Assembly: GCA_910577105.1 (NCBI GenBank)
Contig: CAJTMB010000004.1
Location: 78,035 to 142,034 of the forward strand
Length of the DNA stretch: 64,000 bases
Direction of reading: 5' to 3'
From: an uncultured Lachnospiraceae bacterium
Lineage (GTDB): Bacteria > Bacillota > Clostridia > Lachnospirales > Lachnospiraceae
The notes under the pieces are model-generated. The model did not search any database and had not been told where the DNA came from. It saw nothing but the letters and a program-made list of their open reading frames with translations. A program made the translations under genes and the position numbers. Shown here one piece after another: positions 1-8,601 of the stretch (its first letter is position 1; every line of letters starts with the position of its first letter).

Positions 1-55
1 AAAAGTAAAATATTTGCTATATAGACTCTAAACCCAATATCTGTTTTTTGTGATA

Positions 56-192
56 CTTCATTGCAACAGTAGTTTCATTGAAGGGAAAGCGTATCCCCAA
101 GCGTTGATGCGCCGGACTTTAAGCATACAATGAAGAAGAATAAAAACATGATGAGCAAGTAATGGTGATGCATTGCTTGCTTTTTTTGTTTT
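56..192 (+). promoter_or_regulatory. structured speD leader, candidate attenuator or riboswitch
   Basis: The leader of the polyamine operon contains a possible long-range stem: CTTCATTG (56-63), or the alternative copy TTCATTG (74-80), can pair with CAATGAAG (128-135). This encloses about 50 nt with an internal GCG/CGC hairpin. It is followed by a complete intrinsic terminator placed before the first gene. CATTGC (59-64) could instead pair with GTAATG (159-164), the 5' half of the terminator, so mutually exclusive folds are possible. I do not recognise a known riboswitch consensus. A leader terminator before a biosynthetic operon is the usual architecture of transcription attenuation. The ligand, if any, is unknown; a polyamine or S-adenosylmethionine would be a guess. 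Confidence 0.5.
155..192 (+). terminator. intrinsic terminator inside the speD leader
   Basis: GCAAGTAATG and CATTGCTTGC form a 10-bp stem with one wobble around a 6-nt loop. The stem is followed directly by seven T residues and a further T-rich run. It lies about 45 bp upstream of the speD start in the same orientation, so it either ends a transcript from outside the window or regulates read-through into the operon. Confidence 0.75.
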
Positions 193-235
193 GTAAGCCA
201 CAGACACTTTTTATACGAAGAAAAGAGGAACAGGC

Positions 236-1018
236 ATGAGTGATAAGCTGAAACTGTATGGATTTAACAATCTGACCAAATCTCTGAGTTTCAATATTTA
301 TGATGTTTGTTATGCAAAGACACAGCGGGAGCAAAAGGATTATATTGCCTATATCGACGAACAATACAATTCAGAACGCCTTACAAAGATTTTAACGAAT
401 GTGACGGATATGATAGGCGCCACTGTATTAAATATTTCCAGTCAGGATTATGACCCGCAGGGTTCGTCCGTAACCATATTGATTGCGGAAGGCTCGATGG
501 TGCCTGCCGGTTCGGTGATTACGGAAAATCCCGGTGAAACAATTCTGGCACATTTGAATAAAAGTCATATTACGGTGCACACTTACCCGGAGTACCACCC
601 GGAGACCTGTCTGGCAACCTTCAGAGTGGACATCAATGTGGCGACATGCGGGGAAATCTCACCTCTTTCCACGCTGGATTATCTGATTGGCTCTTTTGAC
701 TCAGATATTATCACGATGGATTACCATGTAAGGGGTTTTACCAGGGACGTGGGTGGACAGAAGCTGTTTATGGACCACAAAATTACGTCCATACAAGATT
801 ACATTGAAGAGGAAACCTTAAGGCATTATGATGCGGTGGATATCAATGTGTATGAAGCAAATATTTTCCATACGAAAATGCTAATCAAGGAAATTGATTT
901 ACAGAATTATCTGTTTAACAGTGATGTTTATGAACTGCCCCCGAAAAAAAGGCTGGAGATAACTGACAGTCTTCGCAGGGAAATGATTGAGATTTTCAGC
1001 GGGCGGAATATTTTTTAG
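236..1018 (+). CDS. speD: S-adenosylmethionine decarboxylase proenzyme
   Basis: This enzyme makes decarboxylated S-adenosylmethionine, the aminopropyl donor used by SpeE for spermidine. The 260-residue length fits the E. coli-type SpeD class rather than the short Bacillus type. The self-processing site is visible as Lys109-Ser110 followed by HITVHTYPE; Ser110 would become the pyruvoyl group. The downstream segment with conserved Cys, Glu and Ser (ATCGEISPLSTLDYL) and the basic stretch near DYHVRGFTRD are typical. The ATG is preceded by AGAGGAA. It is the first gene of the polyamine operon, 12 bp ahead of the decarboxylase gene, and lies behind a terminator-bearing leader. Confidence 0.95.
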   Translation: MSDKLKLYGFNNLTKSLSFNIYDVCYAKTQREQKDYIAYIDEQYNSERLTKILTNVTDMIGATVLNISSQDYDPQGSSVTILIAEGSMVPAGSVITENPGETILAHLNKSHITVHTYPEYHPETCLATFRVDINVATCGEISPLSTLDYLIGSFDSDIITMDYHVRGFTRDVGGQKLFMDHKITSIQDYIEEETLRHYDAVDINVYEANIFHTKMLIKEIDLQNYLFNSDVYELPPKKRLEITDSLRREMIEIFSGRNIF

Positions 1019-1030
1019 AAGGACGGCATT

Positions 1031-2494
1031 ATGTCAAGATTAAATCAGCAGAAGGCGCCTGTTTTTGAGGCGTTGCAAAAATTCGGAAAAAACAGAATCG
1101 TGCCTTTTGATGTACCGGGACATAAGAGGGGACGGGGGAACCCGGAATTGGTAGGGCTTTTGGGTCAGCAGTGTGTAGGACTTGATGTGAATTCCCAGAA
1201 ATGTCTGGATAATCTGTGCCATCCGGTTTCCGTCATCAGAGAAGCGGAAGAACTTGCAGCGGACGCTTTTGGAGCCAAATATGCATTTTTGATGGTGGGA
1301 GGAACGACTTCTTCCGTACAGAGCATGGTTCTGAGCGCCTGTAAGCAGGGCGATAAAATAATTTTACCGCGCAATGTGCATAAAAGTGTTATCAATGCGC
1401 TGGTGTTAAACGGAGCCATTCCGGTTTATGTGAATCCCGACATGGATGAAAAGCTGGGAATTGCACTTGGCATGAAAGTAGGACAAGTGGAGGCGGCGAT
1501 ACGGGAAAATCCCGATGCAGTAGCCATTTTAGTGAACAATCCTACTTATTACGGCATCTGCTCTGATATGCAAAGCATTGTAAAGCTGGCGCATCAGTAT
1601 GGGATGCTGGTGCTTGCGGATGAGGCTCATGGAACGCATTTTTACTTTGGGGAAAACATGCCGGTTTCCGCTATGGCGGCAGGTGCAGATATGGCGGCAG
1701 TCAGCATGCACAAATCCGGAGGCAGCCTTACCCAGAGTTCTTTTCTTCTGGTTGGAGGGAAAACCGTAAATCCCGGCTATGTCAGGCAGATTATCAATCT
1801 GACCCAGACCACAAGCGGCTCATACCTGCTTCTGGCAAGTCTTGATATCTCCAGAAAAAATCTTGCATTGGGAGGGCGGGAAGCGTTTGCAAGAGTCACT
1901 GCACTGGCAGAATATGCCAGAAAAGAAATTAATGCCATTGGCGGCTATTATGCCTATTCGGCGGAAATGATAAACGGTGACAGTATTTTTGATTTTGACA
2001 GGACAAAACTGACGGTCAACACACTTGGGCTGGGACTTGCCGGCATAGAAGTTTATGATATTTTGCGTGATGAGTATGATATTCAGGTGGAACTGGGAGA
2101 TATTGCAAATATACTGGCCTATATTTCCATTGGTGACAGGGAACGGGAAGTGGAACGTCTGGTAAGCGCCCTTATGGAAATTCACAGAAAGTATAAAAAG
2201 GACGGAAGCGGTATGTTTACACAGGAATACATTGAGCCAAAAGTGGCGGTTTCCCCCCAGCGGGCATTTTATGCACCGAAAGAATCCCTGCCGCTTCATA
2301 AGACGGAAGGGCGCGTTTGCAGTGAGTTTGTGATGTGCTATCCGCCGGGGATTCCGATTCTTGCGCCCGGTGAACAGATTACAAAAAATATACTGGATTA
2401 TATCTCTTATGCGAAGGAAAAGGGCTGCTCCATGACGGGACCGGAGGACACAGCCATAGAGAAACTCAATGTATTAAAAGAAGTATGGTTTTGA
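1031..2494 (+). CDS. speA: PLP-dependent arginine decarboxylase (Orn/Lys/Arg decarboxylase family)
   Basis: This is a fold-type I basic amino-acid decarboxylase of 487 residues, the size of Bacillus SpeA. The phosphate-binding region GGTTSS lies near residue 90, the cofactor-contacting DEAHGTH at 197-203 and the PLP lysine in SMHKSGG (Lys228). The family includes arginine, lysine and ornithine enzymes. Arginine is inferred because the same operon carries agmatine deiminase and N-carbamoylputrescine amidase, which would only be needed to turn agmatine into putrescine. The ATG follows a GAAGGAC ribosome site. A 160-bp spacer with three hairpins separates it from speE. Confidence 0.88.
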   Translation: MSRLNQQKAPVFEALQKFGKNRIVPFDVPGHKRGRGNPELVGLLGQQCVGLDVNSQKCLDNLCHPVSVIREAEELAADAFGAKYAFLMVGGTTSSVQSMVLSACKQGDKIILPRNVHKSVINALVLNGAIPVYVNPDMDEKLGIALGMKVGQVEAAIRENPDAVAILVNNPTYYGICSDMQSIVKLAHQYGMLVLADEAHGTHFYFGENMPVSAMAAGADMAAVSMHKSGGSLTQSSFLLVGGKTVNPGYVRQIINLTQTTSGSYLLLASLDISRKNLALGGREAFARVTALAEYARKEINAIGGYYAYSAEMINGDSIFDFDRTKLTVNTLGLGLAGIEVYDILRDEYDIQVELGDIANILAYISIGDREREVERLVSALMEIHRKYKKDGSGMFTQEYIEPKVAVSPQRAFYAPKESLPLHKTEGRVCSEFVMCYPPGIPILAPGEQITKNILDYISYAKEKGCSMTGPEDTAIEKLNVLKEVWF

Positions 2495-2640
2495 GGGGTA
2501 ACAGTTTGGCTATACGGCATCGCGAAGCCAAAATTGCATTTTATGCAATTTTACGAGACTTATGGGCGCCAAAATGAGTTGAAAACTCATTTTGTGTGCA
2601 TAAATGTTATAGTTTAGCCGAAGGCTGAACCGTAACTTTG
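2495..2640 (+). repeat. three-hairpin spacer between speA and speE
   Basis: This intra-operon gap holds three consecutive stem-loops. The first pairs 2530-2538 with 2544-2552 (9 bp, perfect). The second pairs 2570-2579 with 2585-2594 (10 bp, perfect). The third pairs 2612-2619 with 2623-2630 (8 bp with one wobble) around a GAA loop. None is followed by a T-tract, so they do not look like terminators. They could be an intergenic repeat element, an RNA processing or stability site, or a translational control region for speE, whose AAGGAGG site begins just after the last stem. No open frame is convincing. Confidence 0.55.
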
Positions 2641-2654
2641 AAGGAGGAAGCATC

Positions 2655-3509
2655 ATGGAATTATGGTTTTCGGAAGCGCACACGCCAAATGTAAAACTGT
2701 CCATCAAGGTGGATAAGCAGCTTTACAGCGGGCAAAGTGATTTTCAGCGCATTGATGTCTTTGAATCAAAAGAGTTTGGCCGTTTTCTGACTCTTGACGG
2801 TTATATGATGCTGACGGAGAAGGATGAATTTATTTATCATGAAATGATTACTCATGTTCCGATGGCGGTACATCCGTCCGCAAAGAAAATACTGGTCATC
2901 GGCGCAGGGGATGGCGGGGTTATCCGGGAGCTGACCAGATATGCCGGTGTGGAATGCATAGATATGGTAGAGATAGACTCCCTTGTGGTGGATGTCTGTA
3001 AAAAGTACCTGCCTAAGACGGCATGCCGGTTTGACGATGAAAGAGTGCATCTTTATTTTGAGGACGGGCTTCGCTTTGTCCGTTCCAAAAAGCAGGAGTA
3101 TGATGTCATTATTGTGGATTCTACTGACCCGTTCGGACCGGGAGAAGGACTTTTTACAAAAGAGTTTTACGGTAATTGCTATAAGGCCTTAAAAGAGGAT
3201 GGTATCATGGTGAATCAGCATGAAAGCCCTTTTTATGAGTCGGATGCGGAAGCCTGTCTGCGGGCCCACAAACGAATCGTGGAAAGTTTCCCTATCAGCA
3301 GGGTTTATCAGGCGCATATTCCTACATACCCTTCCGGACACTGGCTGTTTGGCTTTGCCTCCAAAAAATACCATCCTGTACATGATTTTGACGGGGTTGC
3401 ATGGAAGATGCTGGGACTTCAGACAAAGTATTACACGCCAAAGCTGCATGCAGGCGCATTTTCACTTCCGGCGTATGTGGAAAATCTGCTTCGCCAGGCA
3501 GAAATGTGA
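2655..3509 (+). CDS. speE: spermidine synthase (polyamine aminopropyltransferase)
   Basis: The enzyme transfers the aminopropyl group of decarboxylated AdoMet to putrescine to give spermidine. The 284-residue protein has the N-terminal beta domain and the Rossmann-like methyltransferase fold, with the glycine-rich VIGAGDGGVIREL (81-93), the acidic VEID loop and the catalytic VDSTDP segment (Asp155, Asp158). These are the residues expected of the family. A clear GGAGGAAGC site lies before the ATG. It works with SpeD upstream. The following two genes encode a second, AdoMet-independent spermidine route. Confidence 0.95.
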   Translation: MELWFSEAHTPNVKLSIKVDKQLYSGQSDFQRIDVFESKEFGRFLTLDGYMMLTEKDEFIYHEMITHVPMAVHPSAKKILVIGAGDGGVIRELTRYAGVECIDMVEIDSLVVDVCKKYLPKTACRFDDERVHLYFEDGLRFVRSKKQEYDVIIVDSTDPFGPGEGLFTKEFYGNCYKALKEDGIMVNQHESPFYESDAEACLRAHKRIVESFPISRVYQAHIPTYPSGHWLFGFASKKYHPVHDFDGVAWKMLGLQTKYYTPKLHAGAFSLPAYVENLLRQAEM

Positions 3510-3569
3510 GAAGAACTTCAAACATTCATGCCAAAGGGTATTTTGTGAAGAAGTTTTATGTCTCACATT
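3503..3569 (+). repeat. inverted repeat at the speE end
   Basis: AATGTGAGA (3503-3511), which spans the speE stop codon, is exactly complementary to TCTCACATT (3561-3569). Inside lies the sequence AAGAACTTCAAAC-TTCA-CCAAAG, which has a recognisable counterpart near 61161-61187 in another intergenic gap. The element therefore looks like a member of a dispersed intergenic repeat family and not an isolated hairpin. There is no T-tract, so it is not an obvious terminator. Confidence 0.4.
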
Positions 3570-3618
3570 GGAGAATGCATCGAATTAAAAATATTAAGAA
3601 AGAGAGAAGAGGAAAAGC

Positions 3619-4881
3619 ATGGGAAAGATTTTAGTGATTGGTTGCGGCGGGGTGGCTTCGGTTGCCATTCAGAAATGTGCACAAAATGCAGGAGTTTTTG
3701 ATGAAATCTGCATAGCCAGCCGTACAGTGGAAAAATGTGACGCCTTAAAGGTGAAATTGGAGGAAAAGGGAACAAAAGCAAAAATTACCACCGAAAAGGT
3801 GGATGCGGACAATACCGAAGAGCTGATTGTCTTAATAAAAAAGGTGAACCCTAAGGTAGTTTTGAACCTTGCGCTGCCTTACCAGGACCTGACAATTATG
3901 GATGCGTGTCTTGCCTGCGGTGTGGATTATGTGGATACTGCAAACTACGAAGCGGAGGATACAGAGGACCCCAAATGGCGTGCGATTTATGAGGAGAGAT
4001 GTAAAAAAGAAGGATTTACTGCATATTTTGATTATTCATGGCAGTGGAAGTACCGGGATAGCTATAAAAATGCAGGATTGACTGCAATTTTGGGCAGCGG
4101 CTTTGACCCGGGTGTTACAAGTGTTTTTTCGGCATATGCCCTGAAGCACTATTTTGATGAGATTCATTATATTGATATTCTTGACTGTAACGGAGGTGAC
4201 CACGGTTATCCCTTCGCAACCAACTTTAACCCCGAAATTAATCTGCGTGAAGTATCTGCCAACGGTTCTTATTGGGAAAACGGAAAATGGGTGGAAACCA
4301 AACCCATGGAAATCAAACGCGAGTACCATTTTGCCGGAGTGGGAAAAAAGGATATGTACCTTTTACACCATGAAGAAATCGAGTCTTTGGCACAAAATAT
4401 ACCCGGCGTGAAGCGCATCCGCTTCTTTATGACGTTCGGGGAAAGCTATCTCACCCATATGAAATGTCTGGAAAATGTGGGGATGTTGTCCACGGCTCCT
4501 ATTGTGTATGAAGGCAGGGAGATTGTGCCGATTCAGTTTTTAAAGGCGCTGCTGCCGGACCCGGCTTCTTTAGGCCCCCGTACAGTGGGTAAAACCAATA
4601 TAGGCTGCATTTTCACGGGTATAAAGGACGGCAAGGAAAAATCCGTATACATTTACAATGTATGCGACCATCAGGAATGCTTTAAGGAAGTGGAGTCTCA
4701 GGCCATTTCTTATACCACGGGTGTTCCTGCCATGATAGGCGCCATGATGGTAATGGAAGGTATCTGGAAAAAGCCGGGCGTCTTTAATGTAGAAGAGTTT
4801 GACCCGGACCCGTTCATGGAAGCGTTAAACAAATGGGGACTTCCCTGGGAAGTGGAAGAAAACCCGGTTTTGGTAGATTAA
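3619..4881 (+). CDS. carboxynorspermidine/carboxyspermidine dehydrogenase (LYS9-like)
   Basis: It is predicted to condense putrescine (or diaminopropane) with L-aspartate semialdehyde and reduce the imine with NADPH to carboxyspermidine (or carboxynorspermidine). The 420-residue protein is of the saccharopine dehydrogenase family. The N-terminal nucleotide-binding motif VIGCGGVASVA (6-16) is evident, and the conserved segments ILGSGFDPGVTSVF and PFATNFNPEINLREV are typical of the carboxynorspermidine synthase subgroup. An AGAGGAAAAGC site precedes the ATG. It pairs with the decarboxylase encoded next. Since putrescine is made by the same operon, carboxyspermidine is the more likely product. 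Confidence 0.9.
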   Translation: MGKILVIGCGGVASVAIQKCAQNAGVFDEICIASRTVEKCDALKVKLEEKGTKAKITTEKVDADNTEELIVLIKKVNPKVVLNLALPYQDLTIMDACLACGVDYVDTANYEAEDTEDPKWRAIYEERCKKEGFTAYFDYSWQWKYRDSYKNAGLTAILGSGFDPGVTSVFSAYALKHYFDEIHYIDILDCNGGDHGYPFATNFNPEINLREVSANGSYWENGKWVETKPMEIKREYHFAGVGKKDMYLLHHEEIESLAQNIPGVKRIRFFMTFGESYLTHMKCLENVGMLSTAPIVYEGREIVPIQFLKALLPDPASLGPRTVGKTNIGCIFTGIKDGKEKSVYIYNVCDHQECFKEVESQAISYTTGVPAMIGAMMVMEGIWKKPGVFNVEEFDPDPFMEALNKWGLPWEVEENPVLVD

Positions 4882-4995
4882 TCGGATTTGGGTGGGGCAA
4901 GTCCGTTTGTAAATTTCTTTTATACTGTTTGCCTTATGGAAGTTACAGAGGAATTTTCCCATCCAAAATTTTTTGAAAGAAGAAGGAGGGCGCGC

Positions 4996-6171
4996 ATGGA
5001 GTGGAAGGATTTGCCGACGCCTTGTTATGTGGTGGATGAAGCCCTAATGGAAAAGAATCTGGAAATATTAAAGGGTGTCATGGACAGGACAAAGGCAAAA
5101 ATTTTGCTGGCACAGAAGGCCTTTTCCATGTTTGAGCTGTATCCGTTGATTGGGAGATATCTGACAGGCACCACCGCAAGCGGTCTTTATGAGGCAAGGC
5201 TGGGGTATGAGGAGATGGTTCTTCCGCTAAACAGACAGGGAAAGCAATGTGAAAACCATGTATATGCCCCTGCGTTCCGGGAAGATGAAATGAACGAGAT
5301 ATTAAAATACAGCGACCACATTGTGTTTAATTCCATAAAACAGGCGGAAAAGTATGCAAAAAAAGCAAAGGCATTGGGGAAAGAGGTGGGACTTCGCATC
5401 AACCCCGAATGTTCGACACAGGAGGGACATGCCATTTACGACCCCTGTGCCCCCATATCCCGGCTTGGCGTAACACAGGAATCATTTCTTGAAAAATGCA
5501 GCAGAGATGGAGAGGAGTGGCTGGGGCAGATAGATGGATTGCATTTCCATACGCTCTGTGAGCAGGATGCGGATGATTTGGAAAAAACACTTTCGGAGGT
5601 GGAAGAAAAATTCGGCCGTTTTTTCACTAAATTGAAATGGCTTAATTTCGGGGGCGGGCATCATATCACGAAACCCGGTTACGATATGGAAACACTGGAA
5701 AAATGCATTAAGGGTATACAGGAAAAGTATGGACTCTCGGTATATCTAGAGCCGGGGGAGGCCGTTGCATTAAATGCCGGATTTCTTGTCACCACGGTAC
5801 TGGAAATTGTGCATAACGGCGGGGATATTGCCATATTGGATACTTCGGCAGCCTGTCATATGCCGGATGTGCTGGAGATGCCTTACAGGCCGCCTCTTGC
5901 AGGCAGCGGTAATCCGGGCGAAAAAACGTGGAATTACCGTTTGGGAGGACCTACTTGTCTTGCGGGGGATATTATCGGGGAATATTCTTTTGATGTTCCC
6001 TTAAAAGAAGGTGACAAGCTGGTATTTGAAGACATGGCAATTTACTCCATGGTAAAAAACAATACCTTTAACGGAATGCCCCTGCCGGCTATTATTCTGA
6101 AAGAGAAAAACGGAAATTACCGCCTGATTAAAAAGTTTGGATATGCGGACTTTAAAAACAGGTTATCTTAA
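4996..6171 (+). CDS. nspC: carboxynorspermidine/carboxyspermidine decarboxylase
   Basis: This is a PLP-dependent alanine-racemase-fold decarboxylase that converts carboxy(nor)spermidine to (nor)spermidine. The start at 4996 is chosen because AGAAGGAGGG lies just ahead and the protein then begins MEWKDLPTPC, as family members do; an in-frame ATG at 4888 would add 36 unlikely residues. The 391-residue protein shows the PLP lysine in LLAQKAF (Lys41), the HFHTLCEQ and NFGGGHH segments, the phosphate-binding EPGEAV stretch and a DTSAACHMPD active-site loop near the C-terminal half. It follows the dehydrogenase gene by about 110 bp and completes the second spermidine route. Confidence 0.93.
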   Translation: MEWKDLPTPCYVVDEALMEKNLEILKGVMDRTKAKILLAQKAFSMFELYPLIGRYLTGTTASGLYEARLGYEEMVLPLNRQGKQCENHVYAPAFREDEMNEILKYSDHIVFNSIKQAEKYAKKAKALGKEVGLRINPECSTQEGHAIYDPCAPISRLGVTQESFLEKCSRDGEEWLGQIDGLHFHTLCEQDADDLEKTLSEVEEKFGRFFTKLKWLNFGGGHHITKPGYDMETLEKCIKGIQEKYGLSVYLEPGEAVALNAGFLVTTVLEIVHNGGDIAILDTSAACHMPDVLEMPYRPPLAGSGNPGEKTWNYRLGGPTCLAGDIIGEYSFDVPLKEGDKLVFEDMAIYSMVKNNTFNGMPLPAIILKEKNGNYRLIKKFGYADFKNRLS

Positions 6172-6189
6172 AAACGGAAGGAACTTACT

Positions 6190-7788
6190 ATGTATGAATG
6201 CCCGAATTGTGCCGATAACCTGCAATTTGACATTGCCTGTCAGCAGTTATTGTGCCGCCATTGCAATACCATGGTGGACCCGTACAGTTTTAATAAGGAA
6301 AAAGATGCGGAGGAAACCACGGAGTATCATGTCACGGTCTTTACTTGTCGCCAATGCGGTGGGAAAATTCTAAGCGAAGATACGACAGCGGCAACTTTTT
6401 GCAGTTTTTGCGGAACAGCGGCCATACTGGACAGCCGTATCAGAAAAGAAAAGCGTCCTGAAAGAATCATTCCTTTTACAAGGACAAAAGAGGATTGTAA
6501 AAAAGCATATGTAAAAATGATGCGTCGGGCCATTTTTGCGCCAAGGGAATTGAAGAAGGCAGAGCATATAGAAAAATTCAGGGGAATTTACATGCCATAT
6601 TGGATTTATTCCTTTGAAAACAAAGGAGAAATTTCTTTTAGCGGAAGCAGAAGCCACCGGAGAGGTGATTACCTGCATACAAAACATTATACCCTGAAAA
6701 GCTATGTGGACGCTTCCTATCAGGGGATTTCCTATGATGCCTCTGCAGCTTTTTCCGATACCCTGAGCAGCGCCATTGCGCCTTTTGACCTGACACAGGA
6801 AAAACCGTTTACACCGTCTTTTCTGAGCGGATTTTATGCGGATACCGGTGATGTGGATAGATGGGTTTACCAGAATGAAGCACAGGATATGGTGCTGGAT
6901 GATGGTTTTCGTTATATGTCCAAAAATATTGTATGCAAGTGGTATCATGTTGACGACAAAAATGAGTATTCTCTGAAAAATGCCCTTCGCCCCGGATGTA
7001 CCAATCAAGATTTGGTTATGCTTCCGGTATGGTTTCTTTCTTACCGGAACAAGGACAGGGTAGCCTATGCGGTGGTAAACGGGCAGACCGGAAAAGCAGC
7101 GGCAGATTTGCCGGTGGACAGGAAAAAATACATAATAGGTTCTCTGATACTTGCTTTGCCGTTATTTTTTCTATTAAATATTTTCTTTACAGTAAAACCC
7201 AATATACTGCTTTGGCTGTCTATTCTGCTTGCCCTTGTCTGCGGTGTGATTTCCGGTGTGCAGATGACACATATCCGAAGGAAAGAATCCGGGGAAGATG
7301 ACAAGGGACTTGTTTATAAAAGATGTAAAAATAAAGGTTGGATGTATTATTCGGATACAGGGCATAGGAAAAAGAGCACGGGAAGTTCGGTTGGAGGTAT
7401 CTTTTTTACCATTTTTGCTACCATCCTGTCATGTATGGCTTTACAGCCGATATTCTTAATGGAACTGGTCCGTGGGGGCAGTGGACTGGTAACGGGAATG
7501 ATTGCCCTGCTGCTTTTTGCGGGTATTATAATGCGGCCAAAGATACAAAAGATGGAGCTATCTTTAAAGGATATATTTTCATGTCTGGTAAAACCGGCAG
7601 CAGTCATTTTGCTTTCCCTGTTTATTCTGTTGATTCATCCGGTTTCCGACCTGTACTATTACGGTGGGGCAATTGCTGCGTTGTGCGCGGTAATCTGGAA
7701 CCTGATGGATATTATAGGCAGATATAATGTGCTTACTACGCGTAAACTGCCGCAGTTTAACAGAAGAGGAGGTGATGACATTGCGTAA
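6190..7788 (+). CDS. zinc-ribbon polytopic membrane protein in the polyamine operon
   Basis: The 532-residue protein starts with two zinc ribbons made of CxxC pairs at residues 4/7, 22/25, 53/56 and 71/74. A soluble region of about 230 residues follows, and then roughly six hydrophobic helices in the C-terminal part (two near 320-365, the rest between about 395 and 515). Proteins annotated as TFIIB-type zinc-ribbon proteins have this look, but I do not know a function. The gene is 18 bp after nspC with a GGAAGGAAC site, and overlaps the next gene. Its place between decarboxylase and agmatine genes suggests a link to polyamine handling or membrane homeostasis, which is inference only. Confidence 0.75.
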   Translation: MYECPNCADNLQFDIACQQLLCRHCNTMVDPYSFNKEKDAEETTEYHVTVFTCRQCGGKILSEDTTAATFCSFCGTAAILDSRIRKEKRPERIIPFTRTKEDCKKAYVKMMRRAIFAPRELKKAEHIEKFRGIYMPYWIYSFENKGEISFSGSRSHRRGDYLHTKHYTLKSYVDASYQGISYDASAAFSDTLSSAIAPFDLTQEKPFTPSFLSGFYADTGDVDRWVYQNEAQDMVLDDGFRYMSKNIVCKWYHVDDKNEYSLKNALRPGCTNQDLVMLPVWFLSYRNKDRVAYAVVNGQTGKAAADLPVDRKKYIIGSLILALPLFFLLNIFFTVKPNILLWLSILLALVCGVISGVQMTHIRRKESGEDDKGLVYKRCKNKGWMYYSDTGHRKKSTGSSVGGIFFTIFATILSCMALQPIFLMELVRGGSGLVTGMIALLLFAGIIMRPKIQKMELSLKDIFSCLVKPAAVILLSLFILLIHPVSDLYYYGGAIAALCAVIWNLMDIIGRYNVLTTRKLPQFNRRGGDDIA

Positions 7789-8575
7789 GTTTTGTTTTCA
7801 CCTGTTTGCTGCCATAAGTATTTTCGCGACTGTATTTTTGTGGAGCGGGGTAATCTGCCATGCAGAGTCGTCCTATGTGAACACGGAAACCGGATACAGG
7901 GCTGTGATGGAGGATGACGCATTCCTGCTTTCCGAAGAGGAAGAAAGGCAGCTGTTTGTCCTGCTTCAGGAAATTACTGCCTATGGCAATGCAGCATTTA
8001 AGACTATTGATAACAATTTCACAGATACGGAAAGATATGCAAGAAATTATTATCAGATTCAATTTGGCACGGATAGCGGCACTCTGTTTCTGATAGACAT
8101 GGATAACCGTAATATCTGGATTCACAGTGACGGAGCTGTATACAAGGTCATTACCACTGCGTATGCAAATACCATTACGGACAATGTATACCGGTATGCT
8201 TCCGATGAAGACTATTTTGATTGTGCAAGCAAAGCGTTTGAACAGATGCTTTCTTTATTGAAGGGGCAAAAGATTGCACAACCCATGAAGTATATCAGCA
8301 ATGGTCTGTTGGCGGCGATATTGGCGCTTTTATTAAATTTTGGCTTTGTCAGTTTCTTATCCCGGTTAAGAAAACCGGGGGAGAAGGAAATCATGGAAAA
8401 TATTCCGAGACGGTTTTCCTACACCAAACCGACAGCAGTATTTACTCATAAAACACGCGATTACAGCCCTGTCAGTTCCGGAAGCGGAGGCGGAAGCAGC
8501 GGAGGGAGCAGCAGTAGCGGTTGGGGCGGAGGCGGCGGAAGCAGTAGCGGAGGCGGAGGCGGCCATAGTTTTTAG
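7781..8575 (+). CDS. TPM-domain secreted/membrane protein with Gly-Ser-rich tail
   Basis: The N-terminus has a signal-type hydrophobic segment ending near HAES. A TPM (TLP18.3/Psb32/MOLO-1) type domain follows, roughly 35-170, with the characteristic LSEEEERQLFVLLQEI helix, then one transmembrane helix and a 30-residue Gly/Ser-rich C-terminus ending in GHSF. The TTG at 7781 is preferred because AGAGGAGG ends 8 bp upstream. An ATG at 7775 in the same frame is too close to that site. The gene overlaps the zinc-ribbon gene by 8 bp, so the two are probably translated together. Similar pairs of TPM and zinc-ribbon membrane proteins are usual in Firmicutes, with unknown role. Confidence 0.8.
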   Translation: MRKFCFHLFAAISIFATVFLWSGVICHAESSYVNTETGYRAVMEDDAFLLSEEEERQLFVLLQEITAYGNAAFKTIDNNFTDTERYARNYYQIQFGTDSGTLFLIDMDNRNIWIHSDGAVYKVITTAYANTITDNVYRYASDEDYFDCASKAFEQMLSLLKGQKIAQPMKYISNGLLAAILALLLNFGFVSFLSRLRKPGEKEIMENIPRRFSYTKPTAVFTHKTRDYSPVSSGSGGGSSGGSSSSGWGGGGGSSSGGGGGHSF

Positions 8576-8601
8576 GTTTTGATGGAGAAAGGACAGATAC
8601 A

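Noticed and set aside
56..140. Match of the speD leader to AdoMet, guanidine, preQ1 or c-di-GMP riboswitches
   Set aside because: None of the consensus cores I can recall is present, so no class is assigned.
4888..4995. N-terminal extension of the NspC protein
   Set aside because: The start at 4996 has AAGGAGG and matches the family N-terminus; the extension is not conserved-looking.
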